This document shows, piece by piece, positions 54,840 to 64,000 of a stretch of DNA of 64,000 nt; the stretch's first letter is position 1, and each line of letters opens with the position of its first letter. Source of the DNA: Gracilariopsis chorda (Eukaryota > Rhodophyta > Florideophyceae > Gracilariales > Gracilariaceae). The translations under genes were made by a program, and so were the position numbers. The notes under the pieces were generated by a model. That model searched no databases. It worked only from the letters and a program-made list of their open reading frames with translations, and was not told the origin of the DNA. Location: positions 1 through 64,000 of the forward strand of contig NBIV01000002.1 of assembly GCA_003194525.1 (NCBI GenBank), written 5' to 3'.

Positions 54840-56820
54840 TTGGCGTGTCAACTACACAGAAGCCACAAACGAGACCCAAAGGCTAAAGATAGTCCCGGTA
54901 AGGGTATATGGAACTGAAGTACAAGCCTTACTGGACTCAAGAGCAACACCTAATTCGCTGTCTGCAAACCTCACGCAAGACTTATCACTGGAACCACTCC
55001 CGACAAATAGAAATATTACAGTAGCTGACGGCACAACCATCATTGTCCGCAGAGTCCTTCATGACGTTCAGGGGAAGTTTAGGGCAGTACTCGTTCCGCT
55101 ATAATTTATCGTAGTTGAGTAGTCTCCCTTTATTTTTATCATAGTGTTTCCGACCTTAGAACGGCCAGGAGCATGTATTGACCTGAGAATACAAGAAGTA
55201 TCACTCAACTACCAGTGAAAATCTGACACTCTTTGTTTATAACATGAGCGTGGAAGGATGGGCGAAACACTCATAGACTCTGGAGCAGACAGTGAAGACT
55301 TCAAGTCAGATTCAGAAGCCTTTCTTTCCGACACAGAATCAAACTCAGAACAAGAAGAACTAGATGTTGTCGTGTTGGAAACAGAGAAAAAGAATGCCAG
55401 ACTATCTTTAACTTCAATACAGAAATTAACCGCCGAAGAAGTATTAAATGTGGGCATGTATACCAACAAGGAATGACCTGAACAAGACCCAAATGAGGTG
55501 AAAGATGGTTGAACACCACAACCTTCTCCGGAGCAAGCATCAGAAGGAGAACGAGCCCACCAGCAACGAGATGTCCCATGGTACTTAAGAAGTGAAAGAA
55601 GAGGTGATGAAACTGTCTTCCGCAATCGTTTTACGGATGATACGCAACCAGAACAACCCACTGAACGCACTAACAGTGTCGAAGAGGGAAGATACGAAGA
55701 TGCCCAGAACAACAGCAGCGTGGATTCATCTACAGAATCCACCCACTCTGTTCCGCCGGATCCAATATTGCAAATCCCGATTATGGATCATGCAATTGCA
55801 CTTCCAACTTCCGAGACCATCCGCACTCCAGATAAGTTTGAGATACTTGTCAAACAAAGGGAGCCAGAGGTGGGTCCAAGAGATCCCATACCTCTACAAG
55901 TTCGAGACTTCCCGATCAATCCTAGATTTTGTATAAAAGTGGAAAATACAACAGATCTCGCCCTCGTTCTTGACCCTTTAGGCAATCAGGAAGAAGGATC
56001 CCAAGAAGTTTGAGATCGCCCTGAGGCGCAGGATAACGAACAGGGCTTGCATGAAAGTCATTCCTGTGCATCTGAAGGCGAACTTGACATTGATGAACAA
56101 GGGAATCCTGTGATGACATACCCCGGAGGGATAGTTGAATATGAGGTTCATCCCTTACAGAATTTGCCTAATAGCGAGCATGATCAACTAAAACTGCATG
56201 AAAGGCGGGACGTCGGTGATACTATCCATGTATCTCAAGATAGTCGAGGACATTTTCATTCTCCGATATCCTGATGGACATACAGGAATTGTCATACCTT
56301 AGACTACAAAAATCCTCAAGCAAATCGCTCTACCAATAACAGCGAGACCGGTCAAGGTGGAGCCGCCCAGCGATCTGATACTTCCGGGCCAGCTGAAGAT
56401 CAAGTGGTTCTAATTAGCTCAGAAAACGAGCCCATGGACGAGACAGCAGCAAGCATGCGTCACTCTGAAGATCTACGGATTGTGCGACGACTATGAGAAA
56501 ACAATACAACAGATAATACCAGAAACCATGTTTTGCTCGTCTCACACAACAACGATATATCAGAAAGGCCCCGTGGAGTTCATAATCTTACAGAAGCAGC
56601 CCCACAAGATCCACACCGATTGAGAATGCCCAATTTCAAGTTACACCATGTTCCCAAACCAGGACGCTCCGAGTTGCTAGATACAATCGAAAACGCAGAG
56701 CTATTCACTTGGTCTTTGGATCTTCGACCACTGAAAGTACCAGTAATGCATGAGTTCACGTTAGAAACCGATACACCTATTGATTCTCGTGTAAGCAGAC
56801 TGCCACCGAAGTAAGACAGG
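54840..56820 (+). pseudogene. Ty3/gypsy protease and acidic linker
   Basis: A protease-like reading (VRVYGTEVQALLDSRATPNS ... VADGTTIIVRRVLHDVQGKF) is followed by about 1.7 kb of acidic, Ser/Glu-rich coding-like DNA (DSGADSEDFKSDSEAFLSDT) before reverse transcriptase. This spacer is longer than usual for the family. Broken at several places. Confidence 0.55.
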
Positions 56821-59400
56821 GTTGTACAAGAGGAAATCGACAAGATGTTAGTAGCCGGTATCACCAAGCCAAGCTGTTCGCAATTGTCATTTCCAATTTT
56901 CATCGCCCTCAAAAAGGACGGAAGGCCTCGCTTCTGAGTTGATTACAGTGCTTTGAACTCTGTGATTAAAGCTGACTGTTGGCCATTACCGCATATGAAT
57001 CAAGTGTTTGATGACCTTCGTGGATGACAGATCTTTACCACTTTAGACTTGTTTTCAGGCTACTGGCAAATACGGATGTTGCCCAGATGTAAGGAGATGA
57101 CTAATTTCGTCTGCCATCAAGGGACCTATCATTTTGAGTTAATTCCGTTTGGGCTATTGAATGTGCCCTCAGCCTTTCAGAGAATGATGGATTCCATCTT
57201 GGGACGGGTTGCGTTTGCTCGAGTATACATTGATAATGTTGTTATTTTCTCAAAAACGTTCGATGAACGTGTGGAACATCTCACCTACGTAATAAGAATG
57301 ATTGCAGAGCATGGCTGTAAGCAGAAAATATCGAAATGTCACTTTGCTCAGCCTCGAATAGAACTGCTAGGACCTGTGGTGGAAACCAATGAGATAAGTG
57401 TGGATATGAAGAAGATCCGAGAGATACGCGAGGCCTCCTTACCGACTACGGTGACTGAGCTCAGATCCTTCCTAGAACTTGCAGGATACTACAGAAGCTT
57501 TATCAAGGGATTTGCTGATAAATCATTTGTCTTGCACGCCGCCACATCGATTAATAAAAAGCTTAAGTTTCATATGATATGAAGCAAGCATTTGAAGAGC
57601 TAAAACTCAAGCTTACCTCAGCACCAGCACTGGAGTTTCCGAACTTTGACTTACCTTTTCGTGTCGAAATGGACGCTTCATCAGTGGCTGTCGCAGCAAT
57701 CCTTGCACAGAAAAATGAAGATGGCAAATTTCATCCGATTCAATTTCCATCTCGCACCATAAATGATTCTGAACGCCTGTACTCAGTTTGCGAAAAGGAG
57801 GTACTAGCTGTTATGTTTGCGTTAATGAAGTTTCGTATCTACCTCTTAGGACCCAGGCCCTTCCAACTAGTCACAGATCACAAAGCACTTAGGTACGCGT
57901 TTTGAAAGAAGGATATACATGGGCGACTCGCCAGATGGTTAGATCGCCTCGCCGAATATAAATTTGAAATCATCTACCGCCCTGGTTCAAATAACCTAGC
58001 TGCTGACTTTCTCTCTCGATACGCTCACCAAACATGTGGTAGTATTTCGAATGAAGACCACCCTGCGTTGTCTATCACTAACCCTGGGGATACGGTTTTC
58101 TCCAAACTAGAGCCATATTATGCGAATACTGGTCAATACATGAGTGGCATGACAATTGAGGAACCCAATGCAAAAATCCGAGCAGCCATCAAAAGGAATT
58201 CGAAGAAGTTCGTAGCATGGGAAGGCAACTCTACAGATGCACAGGGACAGGCTTGGTACTAGTTCCTGCAATAGCTGGTCGACCCGGACTTATTCGAACA
58301 TTTCATGACAACATTGGGCATCGGGATATAGCATCGACAAAATCATTCATGAAATATCGCTTCTGATGGAGCACGATGCTATCAGACATAACCAGCTATA
58401 TACACAGCTGCACTACCTGCCAGCATGCGGCACCTCTTGTGAAGTATCAGATTGCGCAAAGGCTGCCCTTAACTCAACTATTTCACACCTTTTCGGTGGA
58501 CTTTGCCGGCCCACTACCAACCACGAGCTCGGGGAAACGGTTCCTTTTAATCAGAGTTGAAAATCTCACCGGTTGGCCTCTTGCAATAGCTAGTGAAACA
58601 TCAACCGCAACAGTCGTACTCCAGTTCGTAGAGCAGGAATTCATACAGCCTTTCCGGTACCCTAACACGATTATTTCAGACAATGCTATAGCCTTCATGG
58701 CTATTTCAGTTCAGGAATTTATGAAGAAGAAAGGGATCACCTGAAAGACCGTCTTGGCCTATGCTCCCATGTCAGATGGACGTGCCGAAAGAATGGCTGG
58801 GACCGTCAAACACAGTATAACGAAGATGATTTCCGACGGAAACTCAGAATGGGACCGTGAATTGGACAAATTGCTCTTCGGATATCGTCAATGTAAGCTC
58901 AGTTGAGACTACTCGACCTTCGAATTGTTGTATGGAGTCCGTTCTAGAATGCATCCTTCGGATGTTGGATCTCTCATTACTTACGCCACCATCAATAACC
59001 GCCTACATGAGAATTTGGTGTGTTCTGCTCACCGAGCATGGCGCATAATTAAGCAACCAAACCCTCAAAGTAATCCCAGATTCCCGCACAATTTTAAGGT
59101 AGGCGATGAGGTTTTAGTTACTCGAGGAGAGCTCTGACCGCCATGTTAAATGGCCTCCATTCAAGCCTAGATACTATGGTCCTTGCAGAATTGTCCGCGA
59201 AAACTATCCGCGTTATATCCTGGTCTCGCCGAATCAACGATACAGCTGGAAACCAATTCATGCGAGGCGTTTGAAGCTTTACTACAGCAGGCCAGAATAT
59301 CCATGCCCCAACGCAGTCATGAATGTAACGGAGGATGAACGTCAAGGCGAATCTAGCCATGTCGAAGCAAGCAATACTATCACAGTCTTGGCTCTCATGG
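56821..59400 (+). pseudogene. Ty3/gypsy RT, RNase H and integrase region
   Basis: Reverse transcriptase: MFSGYWQIRMLPRCKEM, YHFELIPFGLLNVPSAFQRM, TELRSFLELAGYYRSFIKGF. RNase H: FRVEMDASSVAVAAILAQKN, FQLVTDHKALRYAF. Integrase: SYIHSCTTCQHAAP, FHTFSVDFAGPLPTTS, NTIISDNAIAFMA, YAPMSDGRAERMAGTVKHSI. Domain order is Ty3/gypsy. Many breaks. Confidence 0.8.
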
Positions 59401-59447
59401 TAGACTACAACATTTAAGACCTGAACGATAGCCTTCAGGACCTCGTC

Positions 59448-59861
59448 GTGGCTGGACGTCGTATATTTCTGTGGCTTGCAGACCTACAAGAATCTCCTCC
59501 CATACGGGAGAAAATCACCTGGACAGCTATGCATCTTTTTTTATCACTTTACAAGATTAGTGGACCTCTGCTGGTTGAGAGTGTTTTCATGACGTTACGT
59601 CGACTCTTTGGAAGAATTCACCCCCGCCTGGGACGCTCTGTTGACTATGCATTCCTCATTTACCTGTACCACTTCACGATAAGTCGATATGGCCACATTC
59701 CTCCCGAATCCACCTATCAGCAGGAAACAGCTGCGTTCATACAGCAGATGGGACGTGGACAAGATTTTGTGCTACAGTATGAACCTGATATCAATCGAAT
59801 GATGATTCAACTTCCCTTCCGCTATCAGGTGATATCACTTGAGCCTCAGTACACACACTGA
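59448..59861 (+). other. Extra 3' open frame in the Ty3/gypsy element
   Basis: 137 codons without interruption, although the rest of the element is badly broken. It reads FLWLADLQESPPIREKITWT, GPLLVESVFMTLRRLFGRIH and YAFLIYLYHFTISRYGHIPP. Helical, amphipathic, no knuckle or catalytic motif, no clear signal peptide. Placed after integrase, where some Ty3 lineages carry an additional gene. Function unknown. Confidence 0.45.
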
Positions 59862-60237
59862 TGGACTGTGCTCCAAACCATACTCTACGAAGAAAACATC
59901 TCCATTCGAGAATATATTTTCGTCTGCATGCTGTCATAAATCTTGCGTCGAATCTGGCATATTCTGGAAAGCTATCCGGCTATTACTGATGAAATTCGAT
60001 ACCGCTGAAAGGATCCGGTCGGCTGGGCGAAGCGACTGCTGAGTGGGAGAGTGTCAGGCATTCCACCCCATCTGTGCCCTAGGTGGAAAAGGCGGGAAGG
60101 GGGTGGATTCCCTATGAGATTCGATCTCATTTTAAGGGCCAACCCCTCTCGTCGCTTCCAACCAAGGTGCCACTCATCACCACCTGCCGCCTGCCACGGC
60201 GCACCACCACGCGCATCACCACTCGCACCAACACCCG
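59862..60237. other. Non-coding tail before the next LTR
   Basis: Tail of the Ty3/gypsy element or host flank; no gene. It has a gattcgatctcat-type local palindrome near 60118-60132. Confidence 0.4.
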
Positions 60238-61064
60238 TGAAGTGCAACGCCCTCAGGGAGGGATTCCTGGTACTTGATCGTTTTCCCGATATTATCGGTT
60301 GTGTAGTGTGTATATGAACTACGCCCCACAATGGTGGGTATGGACACGTGGGACACGGTTTTGGGCCAATTGGCGGTTGGCCACAGTAGTGGATGTTGCC
60401 ACGAAATGTGGAGTATTTTAGTTGATATTATTTATTATTTTCACACCCATTTCTGGGAAGCTAGTACTTAGTGCGACGGCGCACTGCCGTCGCACCAGTA
60501 AACCTTCCCCAACAAGGGACCCCAACCTGGGGAATTGGCTCTAGTTGTTGCCGCTTGCGCGCGTACTCTACTCCTCCTTGGAGAAAAACGCCGTAAACCA
60601 CGGGACATCTAACCCCCTTGCACATCTAAAGAAGCCCATCCTTGGGAGTATAATTGTTCCAATCATATTGGTGTTTCGCCCTGTATAGGGAGTCCTGTCC
60701 ACCGGCATTGCCGTATCTGTTCGTCGCTCTCGCGACTCACTTTGTCCTTCTCTCCTCCTCTTCGCCCTTCCTCTTTCCCCTTTTTAGGGTAGCACCTCCC
60801 ACTATCCGCAGTCCTCGTGTGCGCATCCACTCACACACCCCCACTTACGTGGAAACATACCTCTACTGAGGATCACACCCCGCTCACGCGGATACCGATT
60901 CTTCGCCTTCACCTCCCTGCGCGAGTCGCGACAGGTGTCCCTGGTCTTACAAACCGGCTTCGCCGTGACATCTCTGGGAGGGCTCTACCCAACTGTGTTC
61001 ACCTCGTGAGAGGAAGATCCCGAACGTCTTTCGGTGTTTTTCCCCTTTGGGGCATTGCACCACA
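60238..61064 (+). repeat. 5' LTR of the hairpin-dense Ty3-type element
   Basis: 827 bp, start TGAAGTGCAACGCCC and end GGGGCATTGCACCACA. It includes a perfect 10-bp-arm hairpin (gtgcgacggc, 60471-60495) and many smaller ones (ccccaacaaggg, ccccaacctgggg, ccgctcacgcgg). The same LTR occurs at 6626-7460 and 11835-13250. Confidence 0.85.
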
Positions 61065-61067
61065 AAG

Positions 61068-61086
61068 TGGTCTCCCGACCTAGAAT
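61068..61086 (+). promoter_or_regulatory. Primer-binding site, TGGTCTCCC type
   Basis: tggtctcccgacctagaat lies three bases after the LTR. It is complementary to a tRNA 3' end reading attctaggtcgggagacca, with a plausible acceptor stem and CCA. Confidence 0.65.
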
Positions 61087-61170
61087 CGGTTTTTTGTCTT
61101 CCCTCTTACGAGGTTTGTTTTCACTCACCGGACGTTCCGTGATCGTTTCCCGTCGTAACGGTATTTTCTC

Positions 61171-62703
61171 ATGTCGAGAAAGCCCTCCGATGCGGAGCCA
61201 GTGGTTACGCGTAGTCGCTCCCGCGACAACGCGGACACTTCCGAAGTTCGGTTCGTACCCCGTTCCCCTATACGGACAAGTTCCAGCCGTACTGGCGCCA
61301 CTCCATCGCGGGATGATACCCCCGACCGGGAACCCCGGAACCTCCTTTTGCCCTCGTTATCACCCCTGCAGGGGAATGCAGCATCGAATCCGGCGGTTGC
61401 TGCAGTGCCCCAGGCACCCCGGCCTTCTCCCGCTGTCGCGGATTCAAGCCCCCGTGGAACGGGAGATAGCAACCCCCAGGGGACTTCCCTGGAATCCCAG
61501 GTCCGCGCTCTGTGGACCGCCCATGACACCCTTGTAGGGGAACTAAAATCCCTCCAAGAGCTGTTCTTGGCAGCCACCGTAAAGGAGGTCGCCGAGGAAC
61601 TCCGTATTTTACCGTCTGACGTCAACTCCGTGTTGGAGAGTTTGGGACAACCCGCCACCTTCATCGAAGGAGTTGAAGCCCGATTTGATCGGATTGGTGC
61701 CCGCCTGGAAACGCTGGAGCAGTTCGTCCTCATGGACAAACCATCCCCGGATGATCCAGTAAACGAGGCATCGCACAACGACCAGCTTGCTGGGAAGAAG
61801 AAACGCCGTCATCGACGGAAACACCACCGAAAATAATCGGACTCCGATTCTTCGACATCGTCGGACTCATCCCGAAGCCATTCGGTTAGCTCGAGCTCCT
61901 CGGACTCCGACTCAGAGGACGAGAAGCGAGGCTACTCCTGCCGCTCGAAGCGTTCATCGGCCACTGAAGGTGTGATACGAACCCACCAGAAGGGGAGAAG
62001 ACACCCCGGTCTCCGGGAATTGAAACCGACAAACCCGGATTACCGGAAGCTTTTATCATACTGGTACTACCGGCTTGAAGATTCGTCACTTGGACTTACG
62101 CCCCGTGGTACGGGAAAAGTGCGAGAATGCATTAAGCGAATGCAGCTCTCGCTCTGCAACCAGTGTTTTACTGGAGAAGACCCGGTCCTAGTACTGGATT
62201 TCCTATCCCGCTTTGTAGCGGAGTCTGATATCCTCGGTATGAATGAGGGACAAGCCTATTTGGGTTTACCATATTTCTTACGGGGAGTGGCAGAGGACCA
62301 ATACAACTCTGTCAGAGGATCTTCTCGTGCCTCCGAGGGAGGAGTTACTTGCTGGCCGGAGGCTGTGCAGTATCTTCTGCGCTCCTACGCCACCAACACC
62401 GCTATTCAGCAGGCTATCCTCGCTTTGCGAGATACACTCCAGCGTGCTGGAGAGACCGAGACCGATTACTCGGTGCGCCTTAACAAGGCTTTCCACAGAT
62501 GTGGTAACGTATACCCCCCTGGGGAGCGCAGTACCAATGTCATCGATGGTCTTGACCCGGCAATCCGGAGTTTAGTTACCCGTTATCGGGAGGACAAGCG
62601 GAGGATCACCTACCTCGAGCTGGTCCAACACGCCCGAGGGGAAGGGGATGAACGTCGTGCAAGAACTCCGAACAATCGGTCTAAATCCGCCAAGGCGTTG
62701 TAG
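61171..62703 (+). other. Gag region of hairpin-dense element
   Basis: Starts with ATG at 61171 (MSRKPSDAEPVVTRSRSRDN), Pro/Ser/Arg-rich, then a coiled-coil-like part (FIEGVEARFDRIGARLETLE) and a basic patch (GKKKRRHRRKHHRK). The capsid-like part follows from about 61972 (KLLSYWYYRLEDSSLGLTPR, LVLDFLSRFVAESDILGMNE, ILALRDTLQRAGETETDYSV, DGLDPAIRSLVTRYREDKRR), recognisable as a retrotransposon gag capsid by its pattern. Confidence 0.7.
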
Positions 62704-62769
62704 CTGGAAAGCGAAGCTTCCTCACTCCCGCTCACCGCGGATGGGAACAATGGACAGGGATTTGATACC

Positions 62770-63345
62770 GTGCATTTGGTGCAGGAGGATGGTGTGTCGA
62801 TACCCACCAGTGATTTACCGTCAACGACGCAGATGACCCGTGATTCGGGAACAGAAGATCCCGTTCTATACGGTGGTAACAGTCGGGTTCAACCCCAACG
62901 ACTCCCGTTTTCAAACGGTCAATCCCGTTATCAACGGCCTGGATGGACTGACACCCGCCCTGCGGTTCGCTTCTCCGATACTCGGAATAATAATCCGCGT
63001 GTCGCGGTGCTGGCTCTCATTTGCCACCTGTGCTATGCCCATGGCCATACCTCTCCTCAGTGTATTTGTTCACTGAAGGATATGGCCAAGGTGGTGGCAA
63101 ATTATGAGGCCCTCACTCCAGAGGAGAAACGTTCCGTCCCGACGGCTTCCTACCTCCGTGCTAAAACGGACTTTTCCCACGCCCTACCACAGACCCCGCG
63201 TGCGCGGCAAGCTTCATACACCCCGATTCGGGAGATCACGCAACCATCCGTTGCAACCCCCGCTTATGCGGATAGAAACCCCCGTCAACGGGATGAAGCA
63301 CTCGTTGTAGAGGAAACCAACCCACCGCCGAAGGCGGAAAACTAA
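62770..63345 (+). other. Gag C-terminal part with zinc-binding motif
   Basis: Open frame whose middle reads CHLCYAHGHTSPQC, a CCHC-like knuckle (CX2C...H...C), followed by a helical EALTPEEKRSVPTASYLRAK region and a Pro-rich end. Confidence 0.6.
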
Positions 63346-63486
63346 CTGAGGGCCTCTTCCCTTTGGGAGAGGCGTCCTCAAGAACGAGGCTGTTGGCACC
63401 CGAGGCGTCCTCGCCTCGCTAGCCGGTGAAAGTCCTCTCGAGGAAAGACACCGCTGACGCGGACTCTGCGCATCTCGGTGTGTTGC

Positions 63487-64000
63487 GTCGCCCGTGGATA
63501 CGGAATAAAAATCCCCGGATTCCGGGTAGAGTCTTGGTCTTGGCCAAACGCAATTATAAGGTCTATGCCGACCTTGGCCTTGATCCCCAGTTTATGGTGA
63601 GGTTTCTCACTGTCCTGGATACAGGTGCAGGCCCCAACTTTGTTGTGGAATCATTGTTACCCCCGCTTGTGCGGTCTCGTATCCGCTCTGACGCGGTCCC
63701 CGAAATTTCGGATGCGAACAACAATCCGTTACAAACGGTGGGCACAGTGGACCTCGTCGTGAGACTTGGTACCTCTGTGGTGAAGTTGGACTTCATCGTT
63801 TGCCGTTCATTGGCCGCACCAGTTATACTGGGATGTGATTACTGCGACAGATTTGTCGACGCAATCAGGCCCCGCCTCAGGCGTGTAGAACTTGACGACG
63901 GATCGTCGGTTCCGATTGTTCGCCGCCCGCTAAAGCGGTCCTCTCGGAAACAAGTTCCGCTCCCTGCTGCGCAGGAACCACCGCCCGCGTCCCGCGAGTC
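63487..64000 (+). other. Aspartic protease region, continues past the window
   Basis: Pepsin-like retrotransposon protease: FMVRFLTVLDTGAGPNFVVE carries the D-T-G-A active-site loop, and AAPVILGCDYCDRFVDAIRP matches the I-L-G-x-D-xx flap-end motif. The frame is open to the window edge. Confidence 0.8.

Larger units (their letters stand above)
52050..60237 (+). mobile_element. Ty3/gypsy element, heavily broken
   Basis: Order: LTR end (52769), primer site (52773), a 5' coding region, gag with CCHC knuckles, protease-like region, a long acidic linker, reverse transcriptase, RNase H, integrase, an extra 3' frame. Broken at many places (well over ten), so it is old. No chromodomain was seen. The 3' LTR is not visible: the LTR of the next element begins at 60238, so it either inserted there or replaced it. 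The left bound is approximate. Confidence 0.75.
60238..64000 (+). mobile_element. Hairpin-dense Ty3-type element, 5' part, runs off window
   Basis: LTR, primer site, gag, zinc-binding region and protease in Ty3 order. Reverse transcriptase would lie beyond the right edge. Coding is spread over a few neighbouring frames; whether this is decay or recoding cannot be judged here. Short perfect inverted repeats occur about every 20-30 bp through the coding region as well as the LTR. Confidence 0.8.

Overview
The window is nuclear-type eukaryotic DNA dominated by transposable elements. I see one confident host gene, a sulfotransferase reading without introns (21663-22808), and one probable host gene for a small secreted Cys-Cys repeat protein (37884-38351). 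Host coding without visible introns, a sulfotransferase, and layers of Ty1/copia, Ty3/gypsy, PIF/Harbinger and pogo-like elements would fit a compact, repeat-rich algal genome such as a florideophyte red alga. That assignment is inference and no single feature proves it. I see no rRNA genes, CRISPR arrays or bacterial operon structure.

Layout. 1-1246: a broken, unidentified coding relic on the minus strand, then GC-rich and AT-rich DNA. 2262-3164: a broken Myb/SANT-like gene, minus strand. 3265-5842: no recognised gene, one perfect 20-bp palindrome. 5843-6510: a decayed, internally deleted pogo-like transposase. 6626-7460: a lone Ty3-type LTR. 7928-18569: an old copia element with 137-bp LTRs, carrying two later insertions: an LTR-LTR remnant of the Ty3 family (11835-13250) and a PIF/Harbinger transposon with both ends visible (15437-18361). 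18573-20760: a pogo-like transposon with an uninterrupted 617-residue transposase.

20760-28360: mostly intergenic, holding the sulfotransferase, a possible LTR or promoter at 24.7-25.1 kb, a LINE-like block at 25.7 kb and a foldback at 28.1 kb. 28364-29632: a broken DDE transposase. 29947-30689: a diverged LTR-like block on the minus strand. 30925-36872: a second copia element with 138-bp LTRs and a matching 5-bp target duplication. 37.7-38.35 kb: the secreted Cys-Cys repeat gene behind a TATA box. 38785-39420: a LINE RNase H remnant. 39480-40070: a hairpin-rich block. 40.1-44.5 kb: little recognisable.

44478-51950: a chromovirus (Ty3/gypsy with chromodomain) on the minus strand. Its 652-bp LTRs differ by roughly 2%, and it has two extra open frames: a two-zinc-finger frame before gag and a 104-codon frame after the chromodomain. 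About 52-60.2 kb: a broken Ty3/gypsy element with an extra open frame after integrase. 60238-64000: the 5' part of another Ty3-type element running off the window. Its LTR and coding region are packed with short perfect hairpins.

The main novelty candidates are that hairpin-dense element, the zinc-finger frame in the chromovirus, the tandem Cys-Cys repeat protein, and the shared unusual primer-binding site of the last two Ty3 elements. All LTR elements are described as fossils: parts, bounds and approximate age only.
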